A stretch of 64,000 nt of DNA from JANQIO01 sp043585095. GTDB taxonomy: Bacteria; Pseudomonadota; Gammaproteobacteria; Pseudomonadales; Halieaceae. A program made the position numbers and the translations under genes. The DNA is taken from assembly GCA_043585095.1 (NCBI GenBank), contig CP121321.1, positions 2,852,001-2,916,000 of the forward strand. The letters are read 5' to 3'. Under the pieces are notes generated by a model. The model did not search any database and was not told where the DNA came from. It saw only the letters and a list, made by a program, of their open reading frames with translations. Below, in pieces: positions 8,085 to 16,783 of the stretch; positions within the stretch are counted from its first letter, which is position 1, and each line of letters starts with the position of its first letter.

Positions 8085-9212
8085 CTAGATCTTCATATCG
8101 TCAAAGAAATTTTTCACACCCTCAAACCAGCTGGTCTGCCGGGGTGAATGGCGCTCGCCGCCATCAGACATGGTGGTTTGCAGCTCCTCTAGCAGCTCTT
8201 TCTGGCGCTTTGACAGGTTCACCGGCGTTTCCACCACGACGCGACACATCAAGTCGCCTTCAGGGCCGCCGCGCACGGGCTTCACGCCCTTGCCGCGCAA
8301 CCGGAACAGCTTTCCGGTTTGTGTTTCAGCGGGAATCTTCAGCTTCACGCGACCGTCCAGCGTTGGCACCTCAAGCTCACCACCTAATGCAGCGTCAGCG
8401 AAGTTAATGGGGACTTCACAGAACAAGTGCCGTCCATCTCGCTCAAATATAGGATGCTGTTGTACCGACATCTGCACAAACAGATCGCCAGGAGGTCCAC
8501 CTTCGGGACCCGCCTCGCCTTCGCCGGACAGGCGAATACGGTCGCCGGTATCAACGCCGGGCGGAACCTTCACAGACAATGTTTTGGTTTCTTCAACGCG
8601 GCCCGCACCATAACAGGCGGTGCAGGGATCGGTAATCATGCGGCCCTGACCACGACAATCCGGACAGGTCTGCTGTACCTGAAAGAAGCCCTGCTGCATG
8701 CGCACCTGACCGGCGCCGCCGCAGGTCGTGCAGATTTTGGGCGATGTACCTGGCTTGGCGCCGCTGCCATCGCAGGGCTCACAGCTTACCAACGTAGGGA
8801 CGCGAATCTTGACGGTTGAACCGCGAACCGCATCCTCCAATGAAATATCCAGGGTATAGCGTAGGTCTGCCCCGCGCTGGGGACCACCGCGGCCGCGGCC
8901 GCCACCTCCACCGAAGATGTCACCGAAAACGTCGCCAAAAATATCGCTGAAGTTACCCTGGAAACCGCCGCCTGCACCCATCTGCGGGTCAACCCCGGCA
9001 TGGCCATACTGGTCATATGCAGCACGCTTCTCCCGGTCAGACAGGATCTCGTAGGCTTCGCTGGCTTCTCGGAACTTTTCTTCAGCATCCGGCGCATCGG
9101 GATTGCGATCCGGGTGGTACTTCATCGCCACGCGACGATAGGCCTTCTTGATGTCCTTCTCGTCCGCGCCGCGTTCAACACCCAGCACTTCGTAGTAATC
9201 GCGTTTTGACAT
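8085..9212 (-). CDS. dnaJ: Chaperone DnaJ (Hsp40, type I)
   Basis: Co-chaperone that delivers substrates to DnaK and stimulates its ATPase; 375 residues. The J domain starts SKRDYYEVLGVERG and carries HPDRNPD. A Gly/Phe-rich linker follows (GGGFQGNFSDIFGDVFGDIFGGGGG), then four CxxCxGxG-type zinc repeats (CEPCDGSG, CTTCGGAG, CPDCRGQG, CTACYGAG) and a beta-sandwich substrate domain. The ATG at 9212 gives the family N-terminus; an in-frame upstream ATG at 9239 would add nine atypical residues. A hairpin between dnaK and dnaJ may reduce read-through from dnaK. Confidence 0.98.
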   Translation of the reverse strand: MSKRDYYEVLGVERGADEKDIKKAYRRVAMKYHPDRNPDAPDAEEKFREASEAYEILSDREKRAAYDQYGHAGVDPQMGAGGGFQGNFSDIFGDVFGDIFGGGGGRGRGGPQRGADLRYTLDISLEDAVRGSTVKIRVPTLVSCEPCDGSGAKPGTSPKICTTCGGAGQVRMQQGFFQVQQTCPDCRGQGRMITDPCTACYGAGRVEETKTLSVKVPPGVDTGDRIRLSGEGEAGPEGGPPGDLFVQMSVQQHPIFERDGRHLFCEVPINFADAALGGELEVPTLDGRVKLKIPAETQTGKLFRLRGKGVKPVRGGPEGDLMCRVVVETPVNLSKRQKELLEELQTTMSDGGERHSPRQTSWFEGVKNFFDDMKI

Positions 9213-9241
9213 GACTTTTTCAGTAATCCCTATAAACAAAG

Positions 9242-9263
9242 ACGCGGGAACCGAGTCCCGCGT
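9242..9263 (-). terminator. Intrinsic terminator or attenuator between dnaK and dnaJ
   Basis: ACGCGGGA (9242-9249) and TCCCGCGT (9256-9263) form an 8-bp stem with a 6-nt loop. On the minus strand the stem is followed by CTTTGTTTAT. It lies 141 nt after the dnaK stop and 30 nt before the dnaJ start, so it would set the dnaK:dnaJ ratio if read-through is partial. Confidence 0.6.
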
Positions 9264-9403
9264 TGCGATTTCCTGTCCACCTGCGCTTGACCATCAGGGG
9301 CTTGGCGCGGGCGAGTATATCCTGAAAGCCTGAGCCAACGGCTGGATTAGTAAGCCACCAGCCGTGGCACAGAACTCAGAAGGCGACTCAAGTGTTGCTC
9401 GAG

Positions 9404-11338
9404 TTAGGACGCCTTCTTGTCTTCGTCGCGGACTTCCTCAAACTCGGCATCGACCACGTCATCAGTAGACTCTGCTTCCGCACCGGCACCTGCCGCACCG
9501 TCAGCTTCAGCCTGCGCGGCTTGCTCAGCATACAGCTTTTGAGCCAGCGCACTGGAAGCTTCGGTCAGCTTGGTCGTTGCCGCTTCAATAGCGTCCTTGT
9601 CCTCGCCTTTTACAGCTTCCTCAGCTTCAGTAGCAGCAGCTTCGATTGCAGCCTTCTCTTCTTCCGTGGCTTTATCACCCGCCTCTTCGAGCGTCTTGCG
9701 CGTAGCGTGAATCAGGCCTTCGCAGGTGTTACGTGCGGTGACCAGTTCTTCGAAGCGCGCATCCGCCTCAGAGTTGGCTTCAGCATCCGAAACCATCTTC
9801 TCGATTTCTTCATCGCTGAGACCGCCGGAGGCCGTAATACGGATGGATTGCTCCTTGCCCGTTGCCTTATCCTTTGCGGACACGTTCAAGATGCCGTTGG
9901 CATCCAGATCGAAGGTTACTTCAATCTGCGGCATGCCGCGCGGTGACGGCGGGATGTCCGCCAAATCGAAACGACCCAGTGACTTGTTGCCCGTCGCTTG
10001 CTTGCGCTCACCCTGCACCACGTGAATGGTAACGGCGGTCTGGTTGTCTTCCGCTGTGGAGAAGATCTGCGATTTCTTGGTAGGAATCGTCGTATTCTTC
10101 TCAATCAGCGGTGTCGCAACGCCACCCATGGTCTCAATGCCCAGAGTCAAAGGCGTAACATCCAACAGCAGCACGTCTTTAACGTCACCGGACAGTACCG
10201 CACCCTGAAGCGCAGCGCCCATCGCAACCGCTTCGTCGGGGTTCACGTCCTTGCGCGGATCCTTGCCGAAGAACTCTGCCACCTTGGCCTGGACCAGGGG
10301 CATACGCGTTTGGCCACCGACCAAAATCACTTCATCGATTTCACTGGCGCTGAGATCAGCGTCTTTCAGAGCAATTTTCACGGGCTCCAACGAACGCGCG
10401 ACCAAATCCTCAACCAGCGACTCCAGCTTGGCACGCGATAACTTTACGACCAGGTGCTTGGGACCGGAAGCGTCAGCCGTGATGTACGGCAGGTTCACTT
10501 CAGTTTGCTGGCTGGAGGACAGTTCAATCTTGGCTTTTTCAGCGGCTTCTTTAAGGCGCTGCAATGCCAGCGGATCGTTGTGCAGATCGATACCGCTCTC
10601 TTTTTTGAACTCTTCTGCCAGATACTCGATCAGGCGCAGGTCAAAGTCTTCACCACCTAAGAATGTGTCACCGTTGGTAGACAGCACTTCAAACTGGTGC
10701 TCGCCATCGACCTCTGCGATTTCGATGATCGACAGGTCAAAGGTACCACCGCCAAGGTCGTAAACCGCGATAGTTTTATCACCCTGCGACTTGTCCATAC
10801 CGTAGGCCAGGGCCGCCGCTGTCGGTTCGTTAATAATACGCTTTACTTCAAGGCCCGCGATTTTGCCCGCGTCCTTGGTAGCTTGGCGCTGAGAGTCATT
10901 AAAGTATGCAGGCACCGTGATTACCGCTTCGGTAACCGGCTCGCCAAGGTACTCCTCGGCAGTTTTCTTCATTTTGCTGAGCACGTGCGCAGAAACCTGC
11001 GGGGGTGCCAGCTTTTCGCCGTTGACTTCAACCCATGCATCGCCGTTGTCAGCTTCCGCGATGGTATAAGGGACCATGCTGATGTCCTTCTGGACAACAT
11101 CATCCTTAAATTTGCGGCCAATCAGGCGCTTCACTGCATACAGTGTGTTATTGGGGTTAGTGACCGACTGACGCTTGGCCGCTTGACCCACCAGAATCTC
11201 ACCGTCTTCCGCGTAGGCAACAACGGATGGCGTAGTGCGATCGCCCTCTGCATTTTCGATGACCCTGGTTTTATCACCGTCGAGCACCGCCACGCAGGAG
11301 TTGGTGGTACCCAGGTCAATACCGATTATCTTGCCCAT
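9404..11338 (-). CDS. dnaK: Chaperone protein DnaK (Hsp70)
   Basis: ATP-dependent folding chaperone of 644 residues. The nucleotide-binding domain shows IGIDLGTTNSCVAVL, VYDLGGGTFDLSIIEI and VGGQTRMPLVQ. The linker is DVLLLDVTPLTLGIE, the substrate domain contains GERKQATGNKSLGRFDL, and the alanine-rich lid ends EFEEVRDEDKKAS, the usual acidic tail. Two adjacent ATGs (11341 and 11338) follow GGAGAAAG. The second gives the normal MGKIIGIDLG start and better spacing. A sigma-32-like promoter lies about 120 nt upstream. Confidence 0.99.
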   Translation of the reverse strand: MGKIIGIDLGTTNSCVAVLDGDKTRVIENAEGDRTTPSVVAYAEDGEILVGQAAKRQSVTNPNNTLYAVKRLIGRKFKDDVVQKDISMVPYTIAEADNGDAWVEVNGEKLAPPQVSAHVLSKMKKTAEEYLGEPVTEAVITVPAYFNDSQRQATKDAGKIAGLEVKRIINEPTAAALAYGMDKSQGDKTIAVYDLGGGTFDLSIIEIAEVDGEHQFEVLSTNGDTFLGGEDFDLRLIEYLAEEFKKESGIDLHNDPLALQRLKEAAEKAKIELSSSQQTEVNLPYITADASGPKHLVVKLSRAKLESLVEDLVARSLEPVKIALKDADLSASEIDEVILVGGQTRMPLVQAKVAEFFGKDPRKDVNPDEAVAMGAALQGAVLSGDVKDVLLLDVTPLTLGIETMGGVATPLIEKNTTIPTKKSQIFSTAEDNQTAVTIHVVQGERKQATGNKSLGRFDLADIPPSPRGMPQIEVTFDLDANGILNVSAKDKATGKEQSIRITASGGLSDEEIEKMVSDAEANSEADARFEELVTARNTCEGLIHATRKTLEEAGDKATEEEKAAIEAAATEAEEAVKGEDKDAIEAATTKLTEASSALAQKLYAEQAAQAEADGAAGAGAEAESTDDVVDAEFEEVRDEDKKAS

Positions 11339-11460
11339 CATCTTTCTCCAGATTTGTGGCTATTGATGCTTCCGGGGTCTAATCCCAATATGCCCAACGC
11401 CACGTTTTTCAATGCTGTTAATTTACTTTAGTTGCGAGTTTTTGCTTGCTATGCCATCTA

Positions 11461-11487
11461 TATTGGCGCCATTCGGCGTAATTCAAG
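11461..11487 (-). promoter_or_regulatory. Candidate sigma-32 promoter of dnaK
   Basis: Read on the minus strand: CTTGAA (11487-11482), a 13-nt spacer, then CGCCAATA (11468-11461). Compare the heat-shock consensus CTTGAA-N13-15-CCCCATNT. The -35 is exact and the -10 is a partial match. It lies in the 268-nt grpE-dnaK gap, in which I see no gene. Confidence 0.5.
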
Positions 11488-11606
11488 CCCATCAGGGGCA
11501 TTTTTAATCAATGTCGTCACGCGACTTTCGAGGTTAGCTCGGCTCAAAGCGGCTGTCGTGCCGCTGCATGTTGACCACCTGCCAGGCAAACGCTGCGGGG
11601 CTGTCT

Positions 11607-12257
11607 TCAGCCGTCCTCGGCCGCCTTGCTGACCACCACCATCGCGGGGCGCAGCAGCCTGCCGTTCAGGGTGTAGCCTTTCTGCATCACATCCATCACG
11701 GTGTTGGGCTCCATATCGGGATTGGGCACCATGGTCATCGCCTGGTGTACTTGCGGATCGAAGGGTTCCCCAACGGGATTAACGGCTTCAATACCGTTTT
11801 TTGTCAGTACCTCGCTGAAGCTGCGCAGCGTTAACTCTACGCCTTCAGTGATCGCGCTGGCGTCGGTTGCTTCCGACGCCGCTTCCAGTGCGCGCTCCAG
11901 ATTGTCCACCACTGGCAGCAGGTCGTTAGAAATGCGCTCAAGCGCAAACTTTCTAGCCTTTTCCACGTCCTGCTCAGAGCGGCGTCGCGCATTTTGCGCC
12001 TCAGCGGCGGCGCGCAGTGATGCCTCTCTGGCATCCGCTAACTCAGCCTGCAGGGATTCGATCGATACTTCGGGGATGTCTGCTTCCGCGCCGTCCTCTG
12101 ATGCACCGTCTTGCTCGACGCTGTCAGCCTCGACGGTGGCGGCTTGCTCAGCAGACACATCTTCTCCATTCACGTCTTCAGTCCGGGCTTCAGCGCCATC
12201 TTGAGCCGCAGGCTCAACGTGTTCGCTCTCGGTATCAGCCTGATGTTCTTTGTTCAC
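11607..12257 (-). CDS. grpE: Nucleotide exchange factor GrpE
   Basis: Dimeric exchange factor that releases ADP from DnaK; 216 residues. A long acidic, low-complexity N-terminus (residues ~1-70, rich in E, D and A) leads into a coiled coil (LQAELADAREASLRAAAEAQNARRRSEQD). The core has KFALERISNDLLPVVDNLERAL and the C-terminal beta domain NPVGEPFDPQVHQAMTMVPN and GYTLNGRLLRPAMVVVSK. The start is a GTG with GGAG about 10 nt upstream. A strong sigma-32-like promoter precedes it. Confidence 0.96.
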   Translation of the reverse strand: MNKEHQADTESEHVEPAAQDGAEARTEDVNGEDVSAEQAATVEADSVEQDGASEDGAEADIPEVSIESLQAELADAREASLRAAAEAQNARRRSEQDVEKARKFALERISNDLLPVVDNLERALEAASEATDASAITEGVELTLRSFSEVLTKNGIEAVNPVGEPFDPQVHQAMTMVPNPDMEPNTVMDVMQKGYTLNGRLLRPAMVVVSKAAEDG

Positions 12258-12345
12258 CTGCTTGCCGCTCCTTTTAACTCAATTTTTGAACAGATCGCGA
12301 CGACAGCCACGACACTGCACGGCGTATTTCGCCGGAGTAGTGTAG

Positions 12346-12376
12346 ATATGGCGACAGCGGCCGGGAATTCAAGGGG
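12346..12376 (-). promoter_or_regulatory. Candidate sigma-32 promoter of grpE
   Basis: On the minus strand CCCCTTGAA (12376-12368) is followed after exactly 14 nt by CGCCATAT (12353-12346). This is a near-consensus heat-shock promoter (CTTGAA-N13-15-CCCCATNT) about 90 nt upstream of the grpE GTG. Confidence 0.7.
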
Positions 12377-12430
12377 CTGCCGGTCAGGTAAAAACAGGAA
12401 CTGCAAAGTGGCCTGAGCAGGCCTTTTGCT

Positions 12431-13492
12431 TCAGGTTGCGTCAGGTGCGGACAGCGCGGAGGACAGTATTCGCGCGGTGACATCCACCGCAGGAATAACC
12501 TGGGCATATGCCATTCGAGTTGGCCCGATGACGCCGAGCACGCCCAGCGTATTGGCACCATCGGTATACGGTGCCGTAATCATGCTGTAGCCCCCCAATC
12601 CTTCAAAGCCGGCCTCTTCACCAATAAAGATCTGGATACCCTGTGCACGCGTGCAATGCTCCAGCAGGTGCAGCAAATCTTTCTTGCGCTGAAAAGCCTC
12701 AAAGAGCTCCTGCAGACGCTCAAGCTCCTCCGGAGATGCGCTGCCCACCAACTGGGACTCCCCTGCCACCACGTAATCTTCCTTTTCGGACTCATTTTCT
12801 TCAAAGACCTTGCTGGCGAGATCCAGGGTGGCCTGCATATAGGTGTCGATGGAGCGGCGGTCAGCCTCCATTTCAGAGACAACCTGACGCTTGATTTCAT
12901 CGAGCCGGGAGCCCGCAAAGCGCTGATTGACCAACGTGGTGGCCAGCCGCAGTTCTTCCTCGGTGTATTGGCGCTCAGTATGGATGATGCGGTTTTGCAC
13001 CTCTCGCTCATTGACCACCATGATCACCAGCACGCGGTCGCCCTCCAGGGGGAGAAACTCTACCTGTCGAAGCTGATTGGCGTTCTGGCGCGGCACCGTT
13101 ACCAGGCCCGCGTGGGCGGTAATCGTCGACACCAGCTGAGATGCAGAGTGCACCAACTGACGAGCCGGCAGGTCAGGATTCAACTCATTGCTGATTTCCT
13201 GGCGCAGCAAAGCCACGGCGGCCTGATCGATCGGTTGCACCTGCAGCAGCGTGTCCACAAACATTCGGTACCCAGCTGAGGTAGGCACACGGCCGGCGGA
13301 GGTATGGGGCGATTTCAGATAACCGCGTTCTTCGAGATCGGACATGACGTTGCGAATGGTTGCTGCCGATACTGCCAGCCCGCTTTCCTGCAGCAGGGTT
13401 TTTGAACCCACAGGTTGACCGTCACGGATATGCCGCTCAACCAGGGTCTTCAGAAGGATCTGTGCGCGCTGGGACAGCTCGGGTTGTGTCAT
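12431..13492 (-). CDS. hrcA: Heat-inducible transcription repressor HrcA
   Basis: Winged-helix repressor of 353 residues that in many bacteria binds CIRCE (TTAGCACTC-N9-GAGTGCTAA). The DNA-binding part has RAQILLKTLVERHIRDGQPVGSKTL and VSAATIRNVMSDLEERGYLKSPHTSAGRVPT, and the C-terminal GAF-like part ends GVLGVIGPTRMAYAQVIPAVD. The ATG at 13492 gives the family start; a longer in-frame reading from 13606 would run into recN. I see no CIRCE in front of hrcA, grpE or dnaK here, so its targets may lie elsewhere, such as groESL. Its 5' end faces recN. Confidence 0.95.
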   Translation of the reverse strand: MTQPELSQRAQILLKTLVERHIRDGQPVGSKTLLQESGLAVSAATIRNVMSDLEERGYLKSPHTSAGRVPTSAGYRMFVDTLLQVQPIDQAAVALLRQEISNELNPDLPARQLVHSASQLVSTITAHAGLVTVPRQNANQLRQVEFLPLEGDRVLVIMVVNEREVQNRIIHTERQYTEEELRLATTLVNQRFAGSRLDEIKRQVVSEMEADRRSIDTYMQATLDLASKVFEENESEKEDYVVAGESQLVGSASPEELERLQELFEAFQRKKDLLHLLEHCTRAQGIQIFIGEEAGFEGLGGYSMITAPYTDGANTLGVLGVIGPTRMAYAQVIPAVDVTARILSSALSAPDAT

Positions 13493-13583
13493 GGATTCGA
13501 TTCTACCAACGCGTTTGCTGAAAAAACCATCCCCACCGCCCAGACCGGTTCCCGAGTTCGTGTAACTGCGGTATAAGGTGACA

Positions 13584-15236
13584 ATGCTTGTCCACATTCT
13601 CATCAATAACTACACCATCGTCGAGCAGCTTGATCTGGAGCTGTCCGGCGGTATGACCGTTATTACCGGTGAAACCGGCGCAGGTAAATCCATCATGCTC
13701 GACGCCCTGGGCCTATGCCTCGGTGATCGGGCTGACCCCGCCGCCGTGCGCACCGGCAGTCAGCGCGCTGAAGTAACCGCTACCTTCGATATCGAAAACA
13801 TACCCGCCGCCCAGCGCTGGCTGGCAGATCGCGACCTGGATGCGGGCAACGACTGCATATTGCGCCGTGTGATAACCCGGGAAGGACGGTCACGAGCATT
13901 CATCAACGGTAACGCCAGCACCTTGCAAGACTGCGCCCAGTTGGGCGAGTTGCTTATCGATATTCATAGCCAGCACGCACATCAATCGCTGCTGCGCAGG
14001 GAAACCCAGCGTCGCCTGCTAGACGGCTACGCGGGGCAAGGCAAAGCGGCCCGAGAGCTTGAGCAGACAGCATCAGAGTGGCTGCGCCGCAGTCATGAGC
14101 TGGAGACGCTCACCACCGCCCGCGATGAGCAGTCCGCGCGCGCCCAGCTATTAAGTTATCAGGTCGATGAGCTCGACCAGCTCGCGCTGGCCGAGGGCGA
14201 GCTCGCAGCTTTGGAGACAGAGCACAAACAGCTCGCCAACGCCGACCGCATATTAGCCCAGTGCCAGCAAGCCATGGAGATTAGCGAAAATCAGGAAAGT
14301 GCGACCCGCAACGCGCTTGCCCTGGTGCAAGACGACGCCATGTCGGGCCCACTGGTCGACAGCGTGAGAGAAATGCTGGACAGCGCAGCGATTCAATTAC
14401 AGGAAGCACAGACAGAACTGCGACGCTACCTGGATCAACAAGAGCTCAATCCGGCGCGACTGGCCGAAGTTGAGGCGCGTTTGGATACCCTGCATGACAT
14501 TGCCCGCAAACATCGCGTCCAGGCCAGAGACTTGCCCGAACTGCACGAGCAACTGCGAGAAGAATTGGACAGCCTTGCCGGCAGCAGCGAACGCATCGAC
14601 ATCTTGCAGGATGAGTTAACAAAGCTGGCAGACCTGTATAACAAGCAAGCCAGCGCGCTGAGTAAAGCGCGGGCAAAAGCCGCCAGCAAACTCAAGTCAG
14701 CGGTGGAATCACAATTGGCAGAACTGGCCATGGAGCAATGCCAGTTCAACATCGAGTTGAGCAAACGCGACACCGCTAACCCACACCCGCTGGGTGCAGA
14801 AGACATCGATTTCCTGATCAGCACCAACCCCGGGCAAGCACCTCGTGGACTGGGAAAGATTGCCTCCGGCGGTGAGCTCTCGCGCATCAGTTTGGCGATT
14901 CAAGTGATTTCCGCCAGCGTGAACACCGTGCCCAGCATGGTGTTTGACGAAGTCGACGTGGGCATAGGCGGCGCAGTAGCCGAAGTGGTGGGCCGCTTGC
15001 TTAACGCCATGGCCAGCAAGTGCCAGGTAATGTGCGTCACCCACTTACCGCAGGTTGCGGCGCAGGGTCACCAGCATCTACGCGTCAGTAAAACCGCTGA
15101 AAAAGACAATGCCAGTGCGTCATTGGCTACGCTGGAAGACAGCGGCAAGGTAGAGGAAATTGCCCGCATGCTGGGCGGCATCGACATTACCGACAAGACG
15201 CGAGAAGCCGCGAAAGAAATGCTGTCGCTCTCTTAG
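13584..15236 (+). CDS. recN: DNA repair protein RecN
   Basis: SMC-like ATPase of 550 residues that helps hold broken DNA for recombination repair. Walker A is ITGETGAGKSIMLDAL (residues ~27-42). A long coiled-coil middle follows (ELAALETEHKQLANADRILAQ and similar). The signature is GKIASGGELSRISLAIQV, Walker B is MVFDEVDVGIGG, and HLPQVAAQGHQHLRV follows. The ATG at 13584, five bases after AAGG, gives a start like E. coli RecN; a GTG at 13578 overlaps the ribosome site. No LexA box was recognised in the short gap from hrcA. Confidence 0.97.
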   Translation: MLVHILINNYTIVEQLDLELSGGMTVITGETGAGKSIMLDALGLCLGDRADPAAVRTGSQRAEVTATFDIENIPAAQRWLADRDLDAGNDCILRRVITREGRSRAFINGNASTLQDCAQLGELLIDIHSQHAHQSLLRRETQRRLLDGYAGQGKAARELEQTASEWLRRSHELETLTTARDEQSARAQLLSYQVDELDQLALAEGELAALETEHKQLANADRILAQCQQAMEISENQESATRNALALVQDDAMSGPLVDSVREMLDSAAIQLQEAQTELRRYLDQQELNPARLAEVEARLDTLHDIARKHRVQARDLPELHEQLREELDSLAGSSERIDILQDELTKLADLYNKQASALSKARAKAASKLKSAVESQLAELAMEQCQFNIELSKRDTANPHPLGAEDIDFLISTNPGQAPRGLGKIASGGELSRISLAIQVISASVNTVPSMVFDEVDVGIGGAVAEVVGRLLNAMASKCQVMCVTHLPQVAAQGHQHLRVSKTAEKDNASASLATLEDSGKVEEIARMLGGIDITDKTREAAKEMLSLS

Positions 15237-15297
15237 GTATAAGCCCTAGATATAAACCTTAGGTATAAGTCTTAGGTGAAAGACCTGGGTGTAGGTA
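15233..15297 (+). repeat. Five degenerate 13-bp tandem repeats after recN
   Basis: The units TTAGGTATAAG, CTAGATATAAA, TTAGGTATAAG, TTAGGTGAAAG and CTGGGTGTAGG start at 15233, 15246, 15259, 15272 and 15285, an exact 13-bp period. The first unit contains the recN stop codon. They lie in the recN-fur convergent gap; function unknown. Confidence 0.8.
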
Positions 15298-15361
15298 GCT
15301 GGCAGCTAAAGACAGGTAAATCAGGAAAGCCAGCAGTTAGTGAGTAGACAGTTACGCTGGC

Positions 15362-15775
15362 CTAGCTTTTTTTGCGGACGTACAGCACCAATGAGTGATC
15401 TATCAGCTCATAGCCATGCTCGTCAGCCAATTCATGCTGACGCTTCTCGATAACCGGATCCAGAAATTCGATTACCTCGCCCGATTCCATGCACACCATA
15501 TGGTCATGGTGTTCGCCTTTTGCCAGCTCAAAAACCGAGTGGCCAGTTTCGAAGTTGTGCCGTGATACTAAACCCGCAGTTTCGAACTGCGTGAGCACGC
15601 GGTACACCGTCGCCAAACCGACGTCTTCTCCAGCATCTAACAACGCGCGATAGACGTCCTCAGCACTCATGTGCTGATCCTCAGGGTTGGCACCTTCGAG
15701 GATTTGCAGGATTTTAACCCGCGGTAAAGTGACCTTGAGGCCCGCTTTACGCAGCTCCTGATTCTCCGACGTCAT
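15362..15775 (-). CDS. fur: Ferric uptake regulator Fur
   Basis: Iron-responsive repressor of 137 residues. The winged helix has LRKAGLKVTLPRVKILQIL and the recognition region EDVGLATVYRVLTQFETAGLV. The metal-binding dimerisation part has FELAKGEHHDHMVCMESGEVIEF. The usual CxxC zinc pair is reduced to one cysteine (CMES), and no C-terminal CxxC is present, as in Pseudomonas Fur. No Fur box is evident in the 76-nt gap to the divergent bamE. fur next to bamE is a normal gammaproteobacterial arrangement. Confidence 0.96.
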   Translation of the reverse strand: MTSENQELRKAGLKVTLPRVKILQILEGANPEDQHMSAEDVYRALLDAGEDVGLATVYRVLTQFETAGLVSRHNFETGHSVFELAKGEHHDHMVCMESGEVIEFLDPVIEKRQHELADEHGYELIDHSLVLYVRKKS

Positions 15776-15851
15776 GTACTTCGATTCCTGTATTCAGGCG
15801 AATGGCTGATGTATCATGCCACCCCTTTTCTGGAAGTGAAAGCCTGAGCGA

Positions 15852-16289
15852 ATGAACGTCTGCATCACAATCGTGACACGCCTATGGACGCGCTGCCGCA
15901 GTCGTGTACGGGCCCTTTTCTTCGGCGCTCTAACCGCCGTGGCGCTAGTCGGCTGCAGTAGCTACGGCTTTCCCGGCGTGTACAAAATCAACGTTGAACA
16001 GGGCAATATCGTAACTCTGGAAATGCTTGATCAACTGAAACCCGGCATGACCAGGCGACAGGTTCGCTACATCCTCGGTACGCCGCTCATTGAAGACCCT
16101 TTCCATCAGGACCGCTGGGAATATCTGTATCTGATTCGCAATGGGGAAAGCACCATCGCCGAGACACGCCTATCTGTTTATTTTGATGGAGACAGCTTGT
16201 CGCATTTTACCAGCTCCGTGCCGCCACCCGGCGAACGTGAGGCCGACCCGGCAGCGGAAGACGTCTCTGAGCAAGAAGCTGAAGCGTAA
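15852..16289 (+). CDS. bamE: Outer-membrane assembly lipoprotein BamE (SmpA/OmlA)
   Basis: Small lipoprotein of the BAM complex, 145 residues. A long basic N-terminus leads to a signal peptide and lipobox LVGC (cysteine near residue 35). The BamE fold follows: GNIVTLEMLDQLKPGMTRRQVRYILGTPLIEDPFHQDRWEYLY. A glutamate-rich C-terminal tail extends past the fold. It is divergent from fur. Confidence 0.93.
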   Translation: MNVCITIVTRLWTRCRSRVRALFFGALTAVALVGCSSYGFPGVYKINVEQGNIVTLEMLDQLKPGMTRRQVRYILGTPLIEDPFHQDRWEYLYLIRNGESTIAETRLSVYFDGDSLSHFTSSVPPPGEREADPAAEDVSEQEAEA

Positions 16290-16359
16290 GTAGCCTTGCC
16301 TGATAATGCCTGAGGGCTGCTTTTCACTCTCGCCCTACCAAGTGTTCTATTACCCTGCC

Positions 16360-16662
16360 CTATTCGCGTCGCTCTTTCGCTTCTGCGGCGCGCCGCTTAC
16401 GGACTTCCTTCGGATCGGCAATCAAGCCGCGATAAACCTCTACGCGATCACCGGCTTTCAGTACCTGTGTTTCTTTGATCGTCTTCCCAAAAATGCCGAG
16501 GTCGGCTGAGGCCAGATCAATACCCGGGAACTGTCGCTCGAGGTTGGACTGTAGTACCGCCTCACGCGCTGTGGTGCCCGGTTTAACCACCAGCCCAACA
16601 ATCTGCTGCTTTTCGGGAAGCGCGTACGCCACCTCTACGGGAATTGTGTCTGCGTCTTCCAT
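16360..16662 (-). CDS. rnfH: RnfH/RatB family protein (UPF0125, ubiquitin-like fold)
   Basis: 100 residues from the ATG at 16662, which has AGGAACAG upstream; longer in-frame readings lack support. Typical blocks are VEVAYALPEKQQIVGLVV, DLASADLGIFGKTIKETQVLKAGDRVEVYRGLIADPKEVRKRRA. The family's role is not settled; it is usually encoded beside ratA and smpB, as here. Confidence 0.9.
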   Translation of the reverse strand: MEDADTIPVEVAYALPEKQQIVGLVVKPGTTAREAVLQSNLERQFPGIDLASADLGIFGKTIKETQVLKAGDRVEVYRGLIADPKEVRKRRAAEAKERRE

Positions 16663-16783
16663 GGGATTTCTGTTCCTGCCTGACTTTCTATCGTCTCTTT
16701 CTACGGTAATCCATATCAATGGTAACCGATCAACAAACCTTGCTGCGCTGCTCTCCATAGCCTGTCGCGGCGGCTACGACCTG

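Noticed and set aside
12258..13583. CIRCE operator for HrcA
   Set aside because: No TTAGCACTC or GAGTGCTAA inverted pair could be found before hrcA, grpE or dnaK.
15776..15851. Fur box in the fur-bamE promoter gap
   Set aside because: No GATAATGATTATC-like stretch is present.
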